64,000 nucleotides of DNA from a bacterium (GTDB taxonomy: Bacteria; Armatimonadota; Fimbriimonadia; Fimbriimonadales; Fimbriimonadaceae), in contig PNMZ01000004.1 in assembly GCA_013823945.1 (NCBI GenBank), forward strand, positions 210,023 through 274,022, given 5' to 3'. The position numbers and the translations under genes are program-made. The notes beneath the pieces were generated by a model, which was given only the letters and a program-made list of their open reading frames with translations, had not been told where the DNA came from and did no database searches. The stretch's first letter is position 1. Each line of letters starts with the position of its first letter. This document shows positions 53,029-61,846 of the stretch, piece by piece.

Positions 53029-54861
53029 ATGATTGGGCGGCTGATTGTAGTGGTTGGTTTGGCGATGAGCCTTGTGGGTTTGTCGCTGACTCAATCGCAA
53101 TCGGTTGCTGAGGCGGATGTACTGACATCGGGCTCGACTTTGGTGATCAACGGGTTGGATGCGATAACGATTAAATCTGCGGCGGGGGGTTTGGGGCCAA
53201 GTGAGCGTGTGGCGGTCGTTGCTAAGAGTTTAGAGCGGTTTCGCCGGGGTCAAACGGTTCGAGTGGTGGCTGATCCAGGGTTGCGGATTGCTTTGCAGGA
53301 TACGACGATTGTTACGATCACAGTCGCTGAAGCCAAGGCTCACGGTAAGACCCCGGACGCTTTGGCAGATGAATGGTCAAGAGCAATTAATAAGGCTCTG
53401 TACGTACCGCCGCTTACCGTTTTGACCGAGAACGTTGAATTAATTTTAGGTAAGTCGAGAACAGTTCGGGTGATTGGATCTCAATCGCGGATGGCGCAAA
53501 TCACCGTTGAACCAGAGGGAGCGGTTAAAGTTGAGCGGCGGGGATTTGATTTGTTGGTGACGCCTCTTGCGATGGGTGAAGGGCAGATCATGTTGTCGCT
53601 GGGGGAAACGACACAAAGTATTCCTTTTACAGTGATGGCGATATCGGCGAATTTGCCACAAACTTTGCAAGCGGAAGTTACAGGAAACCCAGCATCGAAG
53701 GAGTTGGTTGTCGAGACGATTCGAGGGGCGATGAGTACGATGCTCGAGTCTCAGCCAGGGGCGAGGATTGATTTTGATGTTCCGCCAGTTGATCCGCTAG
53801 TGCCAGGACAGAGCCGCGTTTATCAAGTGCGGACGGTTGTTTCTGCTCCTGGGTTTGCGGAAAGTCGGGGTTTGGTGAATGTCGCGATCAAAAATGTTGG
53901 AGGAGGGCGAGTTTTTGAAGATGTTCTTTGGTATAGCAACGAGCCGGAAAACTTAAAGGGGACTGGACAGCTTTACTTTGCACGGTTGAATACAGACACT
54001 CCGGGCCGTTTGCTTTGGCACCATTGCAACAAAACCGCGAATCCTTTGGTTGTGCAGTATGTATTGGCGAACCGAAGTGCGGTAGATGCAAAGGTTTGGC
54101 TTGTGGGTGGTGATCCGGAGCCGCATTTGGATCCGACGAAGGCAGGATTTGAAGCGGGGAAGATGTTTTTCCCGGATTGGACAAATTACCAAGGTTCAGT
54201 GGTGACGGTGCCCGCGCGGTCAGTTGTGCCGATTGTGATGCGTCGAATCACGGCGGAGCAGACCACGAGTGGGTTGGCGACCTTGCGTTTGTTGCCTGGC
54301 GGTGCAGATGATGTGGTTTTGGTTGCCAATGCGCTGTATCCGAACGAAGTGAGCGGTGAGTGGCAGAGACAGGTAAGCGGTAGCAAACCCTGGCTTGAAC
54401 GGCGGGCGATTGGAGTGGATCGGTTTAGTTTGCCGATTGTGGGTAAAGAAAAGCACGTTTATTCACAGCCGGCGAAACAGGTCGGATTTTTGTATCAAGT
54501 TGGTGGAAAGCTCGGGTTTGTTAGAATTGGACAGGAGAGCATTGCGAGTGCGATCGGGGGGCCACCACTCAGCGGAAACTTTGGGGTTCAGTATGTGATT
54601 GAAGGTCGGATTGAGAATCCAGGAGATGTTACGGCGACGGTCGAAGTGGTTTTTGAAGCGAGTGCCGGGTACTCGGGGGCCTTGTTTAGCGTAAATGGGA
54701 AGGTTTTGCCGGGCCGGATGCTCCAAACGAAGGAGTCAATGAGCCTCTTTGAAGCATCGCTGAAACCGGGAGAGGCAAGAGATATTCGAATTGAGACGAT
54801 TCCTCTGAGCGGGGCACATTATCCGGCGACGATTACGATTCGGCAGAAGGGACGAATGTGA
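53029..54861 (+). CDS. Uncharacterised exported protein
   Basis: A 610-residue protein with a signal peptide (MIGRLIVVVGLAMSLVGLSL). The first 130 residues include GLDAITIKSAAGGLGPSERV and AEAKAHGKTPDALADEWSRA; the rest is beta-rich, with GQLYFARLNTDTPGRLLWHH and NRSAVDAKVWLVGGDPE. No domain is recognised. It starts 11 bases after the zinc-ribbon lipoprotein gene. Confidence 0.7.
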   Translation: MIGRLIVVVGLAMSLVGLSLTQSQSVAEADVLTSGSTLVINGLDAITIKSAAGGLGPSERVAVVAKSLERFRRGQTVRVVADPGLRIALQDTTIVTITVAEAKAHGKTPDALADEWSRAINKALYVPPLTVLTENVELILGKSRTVRVIGSQSRMAQITVEPEGAVKVERRGFDLLVTPLAMGEGQIMLSLGETTQSIPFTVMAISANLPQTLQAEVTGNPASKELVVETIRGAMSTMLESQPGARIDFDVPPVDPLVPGQSRVYQVRTVVSAPGFAESRGLVNVAIKNVGGGRVFEDVLWYSNEPENLKGTGQLYFARLNTDTPGRLLWHHCNKTANPLVVQYVLANRSAVDAKVWLVGGDPEPHLDPTKAGFEAGKMFFPDWTNYQGSVVTVPARSVVPIVMRRITAEQTTSGLATLRLLPGGADDVVLVANALYPNEVSGEWQRQVSGSKPWLERRAIGVDRFSLPIVGKEKHVYSQPAKQVGFLYQVGGKLGFVRIGQESIASAIGGPPLSGNFGVQYVIEGRIENPGDVTATVEVVFEASAGYSGALFSVNGKVLPGRMLQTKESMSLFEASLKPGEARDIRIETIPLSGAHYPATITIRQKGRM

Positions 54862-54886
54862 TTTTTGGATGGATACGAACCGAGGA

Positions 54887-54892
54887 TTTAAT
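54887..54892 (+). promoter_or_regulatory. -10 element of the gene at 54900
   Basis: TTTAAT with TTGGAT 16 bases upstream; it ends seven bases before the GTG. Confidence 0.5.
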
Positions 54893-54899
54893 CGTCTAA

Positions 54900-55469
54900 G
54901 TGGCTAAGAACATGAACAGTTCACGAATTGCGTTGGCTTTGGTGGGGGTGCTTGCGGTTACTGGGCTCGGTTTGGCGGCCCAGGATGCTTGGAAGCGTCA
55001 GTATTTAGGGAAGAGTGCATTCTCGGTAGTCTTGCCGGGTAGTTTGGAGAGTGCCGGGGAAACTAAGGTTGAGGACAAGGAAGATTGGGTGGTCAAGACG
55101 GATGACTACACTTTTGAAAACGATGATGTGTTTGTGCTGATTACGGTTTTCCATGGAAAGGCGGGGACGGTGGCAAGTGATCGGCACCTTGCGACGGTGG
55201 CAAAGGATTTGGTCACGGGGATTAGTGAGGGTGAGGATGCGGTCAAGGAACTTGGTCGCAAAGTTGGCAAACTTGATGAGAAGCCAACAGTTTTGCAGTC
55301 TCACTTGCTCGGTTCTGGGGATACGGCGAGTTTGTTTAAGAGCTTCTTGCTGGGGGATGGGAACAAGGTTTTTGCGGTGATGGCGGTGGGATATCCGAAT
55401 GATCCGAAGAGTGTTGCGGCGGTGGATCGGGTTTTGGGGAGTGTTCGGTATAAGATGGGCGTTCAATAA
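54900..55469 (+). CDS. Uncharacterised exported protein
   Basis: A 189-residue protein from GTG with signal peptide MNSSRIALALVGVLAVTGLG. The mature part (FSVVLPGSLESAGETKVEDK, VFVLITVFHGKAG, VFAVMAVGYPNDPKSVAAVD) resembles small secreted stress-type proteins with no named family. It has its own promoter. Function unknown. Confidence 0.72.
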   Translation: MAKNMNSSRIALALVGVLAVTGLGLAAQDAWKRQYLGKSAFSVVLPGSLESAGETKVEDKEDWVVKTDDYTFENDDVFVLITVFHGKAGTVASDRHLATVAKDLVTGISEGEDAVKELGRKVGKLDEKPTVLQSHLLGSGDTASLFKSFLLGDGNKVFAVMAVGYPNDPKSVAAVDRVLGSVRYKMGVQ

Positions 55470-55534
55470 AACTTCTTGTAGCCATTTCTGTTGTCCCAAC
55501 TCTTCATTCGAGTAGGGGCAATTTTGTTTGACGG

Positions 55535-55543
55535 TGGCATAAT
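55535..55543 (+). promoter_or_regulatory. Extended -10 of the enoyl-CoA hydratase gene
   Basis: TG-N-CATAAT ends six bases before the ATG. The intervening GGGAGG is too close to the start to serve as a ribosome site. Confidence 0.45.
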
Positions 55544-55549
55544 GGGAGG

Positions 55550-56305
55550 ATGCTCAGAGTTGAGAATCATGGGGAGTGGTTGGATGTTGTCTTGGATCGT
55601 CCGGATGTGCGGAATGCGTTCAACGATGAATTGATTGGGGCTTTGCGGGAGTTGTTTTTGGGGTTGGATCGGTCGGCTCGGGCGGTTTTGCTGAGGGGCG
55701 AGGGGAAGGCTTTCTGTGCGGGCGGTGATTTGAATTGGATGCGGAAAGCGGCGGGGTACACGGAAGAGCAAAATGCGGCGGATGCGCTGAAATTGGCCGA
55801 GCTCTTTGAGGCGATGGTGGATTGTCGGGCGGTGATCGTTGCTCAGGTTCATGGGGCGGCGTTCGGTGGGGGATGTGGATTGGTTTCGGCGGCAGATGTT
55901 GCGGTCGCGGTCGAGGGAACGAAGTTTTCGTTTAGTGAGGTTCGGCTGGGGTTGGTTCCGGCAACGATTTCCCCGTTTGTGATTGAAAAGATTGGAGCGG
56001 GTCATGCGCGGGCGTTGTTTACAACGGGTGAGGTTTTTGATACGGACAAGGCGTTGCGGATTGGTCTGGTTCATGACGTTTCTTCGGCGGACGACGTCCA
56101 TGGGGTCGCGATGGCGAAGGTTGCGGATGTTCTTCGGAACGGGCCGGAGGCGGTGGCGACAAGTAAATGGCTCGCTCGGCAAGGGATGATGGATAAGGAT
56201 GCGACGAGTCGGCTTTTGGCGAAGGCTCGCGCGGGGGATGAGGGGCGGGAGGGGGTAGCGGCGTTTTTGGATAAGCGCGCTGCGAGTTTTGTGCGGGAGA
56301 TTTGA
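55550..56305 (+). CDS. Enoyl-CoA hydratase/isomerase family protein
   Basis: A 251-residue crotonase-fold protein with FCAGGDLNWM (oxyanion hole), HGAAFGGGCGLVSAADVAVA, and SEVRLGLVPATISPFVIEKI containing the catalytic Glu. The FGGGxGL and SEVRLGL features resemble methylglutaconyl-CoA hydratases of leucine breakdown. The next gene is a biotin carboxylase, which supports a carboxyacyl-CoA pathway, but a repeat separates them and the substrate is inferred. Confidence 0.88.
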   Translation: MLRVENHGEWLDVVLDRPDVRNAFNDELIGALRELFLGLDRSARAVLLRGEGKAFCAGGDLNWMRKAAGYTEEQNAADALKLAELFEAMVDCRAVIVAQVHGAAFGGGCGLVSAADVAVAVEGTKFSFSEVRLGLVPATISPFVIEKIGAGHARALFTTGEVFDTDKALRIGLVHDVSSADDVHGVAMAKVADVLRNGPEAVATSKWLARQGMMDKDATSRLLAKARAGDEGREGVAAFLDKRAASFVREI

Positions 56306-56355
56306 TTCGGAAAGGGGATTGAGGCGCTGAGTGTGTGCCGCTTTTCTTCATGGCT

Positions 56356-56380
56356 GGATCCCCGCCTACGCGGGGATGAC
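56356..56380. repeat. REP-like palindrome ATCCCCGC-CTAC-GCGGGGAT
   Basis: Perfect 8-bp arms with a GG...GAC flank lie between the hydratase and biotin carboxylase genes. The type is common in intergenic DNA of many bacteria. On the complementary strand it would read HPRVGGDP, a familiar spurious-peptide signature. Confidence 0.7.
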
Positions 56381-56449
56381 GATGGGAAAGCCTGATCAAG
56401 AATAAGAGTCGGGAGGGGGATTTGGGATCCCCGTATAGGCTCTGTGAGC

Positions 56450-56455
56450 CATAAT
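56450..56455 (+). promoter_or_regulatory. -10 element of the biotin carboxylase gene
   Basis: CATAAT ends seven bases before the GTG at 56463. It overlaps the alternative ATG at 56454, which argues for the GTG start. Confidence 0.45.
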
Positions 56456-56462
56456 GGGGGCA

Positions 56463-57974
56463 GTGAAGAGCGGGATTCAGAAAGTTTTGGTGGCGAATCG
56501 GGGGGAGATTGCGTGCCGGGTTTTTTCGACACTCAGGGAGATGGGAATCGGGAGTGTGGCGGTTTATTCCGAGGCGGATGCGGGATCGATGCACGTGGCG
56601 CACGCAGATGAGGCGGTTTTCATCGGCGGATCGGAGCCGGGGCAGAGTTATTTGAAGATTGATGCGATCATCGCGGCGGCCCAAGAAACGGGCGCGGATG
56701 CGATTCACCCGGGCTATGGATTCCTTTCGGAGCGACCGGAGTTAGTGGAAGCTTGTGAGGCGGCGGGAATTGCATTCATCGGGCCAAGCGCGGCGGCAAT
56801 GCGACGACTGGGGGAGAAGATTGACGCGAAGCAGTTAGCGGTTGAGAGTGGGGTGCCGATTACGCCGGGGTTCTTTGAGCCAGGAGCGACACCTGAAACA
56901 TTGAAGGTTGAGGCGGAGAAGATTGGCTACCCGGTGATGTTGAAAGCAAGTGCGGGCGGGGGCGGGCGCGGAATGCGGGTTGTCCGGGATGCGGCTGATT
57001 TTGATCGGGAGTGTCGGCTGGCGATGGATGAGGCTTTAAAGGGTTTTGGTTCGAGTGCAATGATGGTGGAGAAGCTCGTCGAGCAACCTCGCCATATTGA
57101 AGTTCAGGTTTTGGCGGATAAACACGGAAATGTGGCGTGTCTGTTTGAACGAGAATGTAGTTTGCAACGGAGGCACCAGAAGGTTTTGGAAGAGGCACCG
57201 AGTCCGATCATGACGGACGAATTGTGGGAACGGATGCAAGCAGCTTGCCGGAAGCTGGTTGCGGCGGCGGGCTATTACGGTGCGGGGACGGTTGAGTTTA
57301 TGTTTGATGAGAAGAGTGGAGAGTTTTACTTTTTGGAGGTGAACGCGCGGTTGCAGGTAGAGCACCCGGTGACGGAACTGATTACGGGCCTGGATTTGGT
57401 GCAGTGGCAGGTGCGGATTGCAGCAGGGGATAAATTGGACTTACCGAAAGCGTTGATGGAAGGAGATCGGCGGGCGATCCGGGGGCATGCGGTCGAGGTT
57501 CGGCTGATTGCAGAGGATCCGGGCAACGGGTTTTTACCATCAATTGGGGGGCTCTTGAAGGTTCTTGGGCCGGTTGGAAATGGGGTTCGGTTTGATGTTG
57601 GGTACCGAAGCGGGGATGAGGTGAGCAGGTTTTATGATTCGATGCTGGCGAAGCTGATTTGCCATGGGGCTGACCGCTCGGCGGCGGTGGCGAAAATGAA
57701 CACGGCTTTGCGGGATACGCATTTTTTGGGAGTGAAAACCAACCAACGGTATCTGCTTGACGTAATGGCTCATGTGGATTTCTTGAATGGTCGGTTCGAC
57801 ACGGGGTTTTTGGGCCGGGAGTTTGGAGAATGGTCAGCGGCGAATGAGCCGCCGGCATATTTGGCGGACTTGATGAAGCGGGCAGCGGGGGTTACCGTGG
57901 GGACTGCAGCAATAACTGAGGGCTATTCGGCGTGGGGATTGGGGGATGGGTTCCGGAATTCCCGGGTGAATTGA
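56463..57974 (+). CDS. Biotin carboxylase subunit without carrier domain
   Basis: A 503-residue ATP-grasp protein that carboxylates biotin on a separate carrier. KVLVANRGEIACRVFSTLRE, GYGFLSERPE, KASAGGGGRGMRVV, ERECSLQRRHQKVLEEAPSP and EVNARLQVEHPVTE are complete. It is longer than AccC (about 450) and lacks the BCCP domain with MKM found in acyl-CoA carboxylase alpha subunits (650 or more). The C-terminal extension (VDFLNGRFDTGFLGREFGEW) resembles the start of that family's linker. It may serve a methylcrotonyl- or acyl-CoA carboxylase with a separate carrier. Confidence 0.92.
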   Translation: MKSGIQKVLVANRGEIACRVFSTLREMGIGSVAVYSEADAGSMHVAHADEAVFIGGSEPGQSYLKIDAIIAAAQETGADAIHPGYGFLSERPELVEACEAAGIAFIGPSAAAMRRLGEKIDAKQLAVESGVPITPGFFEPGATPETLKVEAEKIGYPVMLKASAGGGGRGMRVVRDAADFDRECRLAMDEALKGFGSSAMMVEKLVEQPRHIEVQVLADKHGNVACLFERECSLQRRHQKVLEEAPSPIMTDELWERMQAACRKLVAAAGYYGAGTVEFMFDEKSGEFYFLEVNARLQVEHPVTELITGLDLVQWQVRIAAGDKLDLPKALMEGDRRAIRGHAVEVRLIAEDPGNGFLPSIGGLLKVLGPVGNGVRFDVGYRSGDEVSRFYDSMLAKLICHGADRSAAVAKMNTALRDTHFLGVKTNQRYLLDVMAHVDFLNGRFDTGFLGREFGEWSAANEPPAYLADLMKRAAGVTVGTAAITEGYSAWGLGDGFRNSRVN

Positions 57975-58765
57975 TGGACGAGAAACGCGTTTTTAGTGAG
58001 CAGGAGGCGGCGAATTTGATCGTTGCGGCGGCCAAGCTACAGGAGTCGGACGGAGATGGGCCGAACTATGCGGCGGGGGTGAGTTGGGCGCAGATGCAGA
58101 AGATGGCTCAGGATGTGGGGGTTGATCCTGATTATTTGCGCAAGGCGTTGGCGGGGGGTTCGGGTCAGAAAACAAGCAATTCAAAAAAGCCGAAAAGATT
58201 TTTGGGTATGCCCATGAGTGAGGAGTTTGAAAGGGTCGTGGATGCGGAAATTCCGCCCGAGAACTTTGATGTCATTGCTCCAGAGTTTTACAATCCAGGT
58301 TATGGTGGGGGGGCGGGTCAGGGTGGATTTGGCGGGCCTTCGATCATTGGGCGAATGATGAAAGGTCAATTCTATGAGGGAATGCTCTATGGCACTTTGG
58401 AAGTGAGTTCCAGGCATGGTCGGACTCGGATCAAGGCGCAGACGAGCAATATGGTTGCGACTTGGGCGATATGGATGCCGTTTGTTTTGCTGACAATGTT
58501 TGTTGGCGTGGCCATTACCTCGAAGCGCGCTCCCGAGCTTTGGCCGCTTGTGTGGTCGTTTTGGGGGCTGGGTGCGGCAGGTTCTTGGGCGGGGCTCGGG
58601 GCACTTTTGACAAAATATCGTGAGAAGTTGCCAGACAAGCTCGACCGGATGGCAACTGCCATTGTGGATGAGGCGGAGATGTTGCGAAAGAATGTGGGTT
58701 CGGAATCGGTGGTTGACTCGGTATCAACTGATGAAGAGTTGCGCGAGAACCTCCGTAGTGATTGA
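57974..58765 (+). CDS. Membrane protein, paralogue of the gene at 61086
   Basis: A 263-residue protein whose ATG overlaps the biotin carboxylase stop (TGATG). The N-terminal half is soluble (SEQEAANLIVAAAKLQESDG, MQKMAQDVGVDPDYLRKALA, EEFERVVDAEIPPENFDVIA), followed by a beta segment (YGTLEVSSRHGRTRIKAQTS) and two hydrophobic helices (about 175-220). It matches the protein at 61086 across its length. Function unknown. Confidence 0.75.
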   Translation: MDEKRVFSEQEAANLIVAAAKLQESDGDGPNYAAGVSWAQMQKMAQDVGVDPDYLRKALAGGSGQKTSNSKKPKRFLGMPMSEEFERVVDAEIPPENFDVIAPEFYNPGYGGGAGQGGFGGPSIIGRMMKGQFYEGMLYGTLEVSSRHGRTRIKAQTSNMVATWAIWMPFVLLTMFVGVAITSKRAPELWPLVWSFWGLGAAGSWAGLGALLTKYREKLPDKLDRMATAIVDEAEMLRKNVGSESVVDSVSTDEELRENLRSD

Positions 58766-58850
58766 ATTTTGAGGTTGATTTGGTTCTTGGGATCGGCTAA
58801 CAAATGAAGTTAGTTTGGGTGCATTTTTTTGTTCAATTTGCGTGAGTTCC

Positions 58851-58859
58851 TGCTATGAT
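58851..58859 (+). promoter_or_regulatory. Extended -10 of the TPR-thioredoxin gene
   Basis: TGC-TATGAT, with a weak TTCAAT 16 bases upstream, ends six bases before the ATG at 58866. Confidence 0.6.
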
Positions 58860-58865
58860 CGGGCC

Positions 58866-61040
58866 ATGATTGGTTCTGCTTCTCGATCGTTGCTGATCCT
58901 GAGCTTGATGTGCTTGGTTGTTTCCCCCGGAATTGCAGATGGCAACCGGCAGGGGCACTCAAAGCATGGCTCTGCTTTTGATGCGGGATTGCGATCAAAA
59001 CCTTGGGTGATGGAAGGACTCGGTGATGCGCCTTTTCCGATCACGACAGAAAGTGCGGAGGTTCAGCGTTGGTACAACCAAGCGAATGCGCTCTTGCACA
59101 ACTTCTGGTTTGAAGAAGCGGAGCGTTCACTTCGTTGGTGTCACAAGCTGGAGCCGGATAATGCAATGGTTTACTTTGGTTTGGCGCGATGTGGGTTGAA
59201 CTGGTTTACGATGGGGAGCCAGGGGCCAGAGCTCCAGCGGTACAAGGACTTTTTGATTGAAGCGGTTAAGCGCAAAGAAGGATTACCTGAGCGCGAGCGG
59301 ATGTATATCGAAGCGTGGGAAGCGGCTTGTCTGAAAGGGGCAGAGAAACCTGTTGAGGTGATTATTCAGAAGTTAAGCCAACTTTCAGTGAAATACCCTG
59401 ACGATATTGAGGCAACTGTATTGCTTGGTTTCTTCAATATTGGTTATGGGAGTCCGTTGGCAAATGACGCATTGCTCAATACTGTTTTGAAGACGTCACC
59501 TATGCACCCTGGTGCCCACCATGCCCGAATACACAGTTGGGATGGCGTCAGTTCTGAGCAAGCGATCAACAGTTGTGAACTTTATGGAAAAGCAGCTCCG
59601 GGCGCGGGGCACTCGTTGCATATGCCGGGACACATTTACTCGAAAGTTGGGATGTGGCACGAGGCAGCGATTGCGATGGATTCCGCGACGCGGGTTGAGC
59701 TGAGTTACATGAACAATCGGCTGGCTCTTCCTTACGAAACATGGAACTATGCCCACAACCGCGATTACCTTTGTTATATACAGGAGCAGCTTGGTCGCGC
59801 AGAAGAGAGTATTCAAGGGGCAAAAGATTTGATAGCAGCCCCTGGAAATCCGGAAATGAACCCGGCGGATGGATATTGGACTCAGTTTCCGTTATTGCGA
59901 GCCTTGGTGAAGTTCGAGCGATGGGACGAAATTTTGGATGGGAAAACACTTAAAGCGGCGAACGATCCCTTTGCAGGAATGATGTTCGGATCGGCGGAGG
60001 TCATTGCTCTGCTGAAAACCAACCGAAAATCAGAAGCCAAGGAGAGAATGCGAGGCATTGAAGTGATGCTCTTGCAAATGAAGAAAGAACAAGGTGGGGC
60101 AGATGCACTGCCGCCGGATTTGCCTTTGCCAAGCATCATTCAAGTTGCTCAGGCTTGGATCAAGATTTCGGACGGTGACAGGCTGGGTGGGTTGAGCATT
60201 TTGATGGCAGCGGCTGAAGAAGAGCGCAAGGCTCGAGAATCGCACAGCTATCCGAATGATCCTCCGTTTGACCCGTGGCCGGTGATGAGACTTGTTGGGG
60301 ATGTTTTTGCTGATGGAGGAGACCACCGAGCGGCAATTGAAGCTTACGAAGTGGCGTTGAAGCAAGAACCTAATGATTCGTGGTGTTTGGCGGGGCTGGC
60401 AAAAAGTTGGTCTGCTTTGGGGAATCGAGTCTTAGCGAGGGAATATGCGGGTCAGTTGATGGCAGTTTGGAGCGGAGCAAATCCGGGGTTGAAGCCAATG
60501 ACTGATGTTATGGCTTTGAACCTTGATGCTCTGCCAAGACCAGTAACTCCACGGCCAGAGCGAGCCTATAACCCAGCGAAACTTGACCACCTTGGTCCGA
60601 GTAACTGGAAGCCATTCGCGGCACCTCAGTTGGCGGCAGTCGGAATTGATGGGAAGGCGGTTAAACTTGAAGATTACCGGGGGAAGAATGTTCTGCTGGT
60701 GTTCTATCTTTCGGATCAGTGCGTGCATTGCGTTGAGCAGTTGGCAGCGATCAATTCCAAAATGAGTCAGTTTGAGGCGATGAACACGGTGGTTTTGGCT
60801 TGTAGTTCGGATTCGCCGGAGAAGAATCGGTCGAACGACTTGTCCTCGTTTGGGTTGAAACTGGTCTCGGATAAAGATCATGAGAATGCACGGCGGTTTG
60901 CTTCGTATGATGATTTTGAAGACATGGAGTTGCATTCGACGATACTAATTGATTCGGCGGGTCGGGTGCGGTGGAAGCAGACAGGGGGTGATCCATTCAT
61001 GAAAATTGATTACTTGCTGGCGGAGATTGGTCGCTGGTAA
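58866..61040 (+). CDS. Exported TPR protein with C-terminal peroxiredoxin/thioredoxin-like domain
   Basis: A 724-residue protein with signal peptide MIGSASRSLLILSLMCLVVS. TPR-like repeats fill residues about 50-560 (EEAERSLRWCHKLEPDNAMV, AAIEAYEVALKQEPNDSWCL). The C-terminal domain (about 590-724) is AhpC/TlpA-like: VKLEDYRGKNVLLVFYLSDQ followed by CVHC, then HSTILIDSAGRVRWKQTG. Probably a periplasmic or outer-surface thiol protein. The frame opens 17 codons earlier, but the promoter overlaps that region. Flanked by a paralogous gene pair. Confidence 0.88.
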   Translation: MIGSASRSLLILSLMCLVVSPGIADGNRQGHSKHGSAFDAGLRSKPWVMEGLGDAPFPITTESAEVQRWYNQANALLHNFWFEEAERSLRWCHKLEPDNAMVYFGLARCGLNWFTMGSQGPELQRYKDFLIEAVKRKEGLPERERMYIEAWEAACLKGAEKPVEVIIQKLSQLSVKYPDDIEATVLLGFFNIGYGSPLANDALLNTVLKTSPMHPGAHHARIHSWDGVSSEQAINSCELYGKAAPGAGHSLHMPGHIYSKVGMWHEAAIAMDSATRVELSYMNNRLALPYETWNYAHNRDYLCYIQEQLGRAEESIQGAKDLIAAPGNPEMNPADGYWTQFPLLRALVKFERWDEILDGKTLKAANDPFAGMMFGSAEVIALLKTNRKSEAKERMRGIEVMLLQMKKEQGGADALPPDLPLPSIIQVAQAWIKISDGDRLGGLSILMAAAEEERKARESHSYPNDPPFDPWPVMRLVGDVFADGGDHRAAIEAYEVALKQEPNDSWCLAGLAKSWSALGNRVLAREYAGQLMAVWSGANPGLKPMTDVMALNLDALPRPVTPRPERAYNPAKLDHLGPSNWKPFAAPQLAAVGIDGKAVKLEDYRGKNVLLVFYLSDQCVHCVEQLAAINSKMSQFEAMNTVVLACSSDSPEKNRSNDLSSFGLKLVSDKDHENARRFASYDDFEDMELHSTILIDSAGRVRWKQTGGDPFMKIDYLLAEIGRW

Positions 61041-61085
61041 GGAAATGGGAGAACCCTTTTCGTCCGTTTTTCGTATTGACCTGAG

Positions 61086-61799
61086 GTGAGCGAGCGACGA
61101 TATACCCGGGAGGAGGCGATGGAAGCTTTGCGGGCGGCTTCTGAAAGTGGGGGTGGCGATGATGATTTGGTTTCAGAATCTGAGTTGCTTGCTATGGCGG
61201 GGGAGATGGGGGTGGATTCGGGGCGACTGCGGGAAGTTTTGGCGCGGGGGACGGGTTCGGTTCAGGGGCGGGATCATGTGGCGACGGGTTGGGGTTGGCC
61301 GGGGAATGAAACCTTTGAACGGGTGATTGATGGTGAGCTTTCACCGGGGCAGTTGGAAGAGGTTGCCGAGCTTGCGGGTGGGCGGTATGAGGATGGGGGA
61401 ACTCCGGGGGTTCGGGAGACGCGCGAATTTTGGGAAGGTTGGCGGTATGTGACTTTGGATGTTACGGCCCGGGGTGGGCGGACGAAAATTTTGGCTAAGT
61501 CGAAAATTTCGTATATGCGTTTGAGTCCGTTTTTTCCGCTTTTGGCGATTGCATGTTTGATGTTTTTTGTCTTGATGTTAAAGGAGAATCCTTCGAATTT
61601 GGAGCAGGCTTTGCAGGGGGTGATTTCGATGGGGTTGTTGTTTTACTTTGGGGTGGGATGGAGCATGCGCTTGAATCGGAAGCGGATTGTAGCGCGGGTG
61701 GATGAACTGGCGACGAAGGTGAAGGAGCAGGTTGTTGGGGGTGGGGAGGACCGGTTTCGATCGGATGAGCTTGCGGAACGGGTAGGGGAAGAGAGTTAA
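61086..61799 (+). CDS. Membrane protein, paralogue of the gene at 57974
   Basis: A 237-residue protein from GTG. The order of segments repeats that of the 57974 protein: charged helical start (TREEAMEALRAASESG), ELLAMAGEMGVDSGRLREVL, NETFERVIDGELSPGQLEEV, YVTLDVTARGGRTKILAKSK, then two hydrophobic helices (about 145-190) and a charged tail. Function unknown. Likely product of an old local duplication around the TPR gene. Confidence 0.75.
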   Translation: MSERRYTREEAMEALRAASESGGGDDDLVSESELLAMAGEMGVDSGRLREVLARGTGSVQGRDHVATGWGWPGNETFERVIDGELSPGQLEEVAELAGGRYEDGGTPGVRETREFWEGWRYVTLDVTARGGRTKILAKSKISYMRLSPFFPLLAIACLMFFVLMLKENPSNLEQALQGVISMGLLFYFGVGWSMRLNRKRIVARVDELATKVKEQVVGGGEDRFRSDELAERVGEES

Positions 61800-61833
61800 G
61801 TTTTCTTTGTTGGTGGTCGGCGGGTTGGTGTCG

Positions 61834-61839
61834 TATACT
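61834..61839 (+). promoter_or_regulatory. -10 element of the Rhs-fragment gene
   Basis: TATACT ends seven bases before the GTG at 61847. Presence of a promoter here suggests the short Rhs gene is expressed by itself. Confidence 0.5.
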
Positions 61840-61846
61840 GGGGTTG

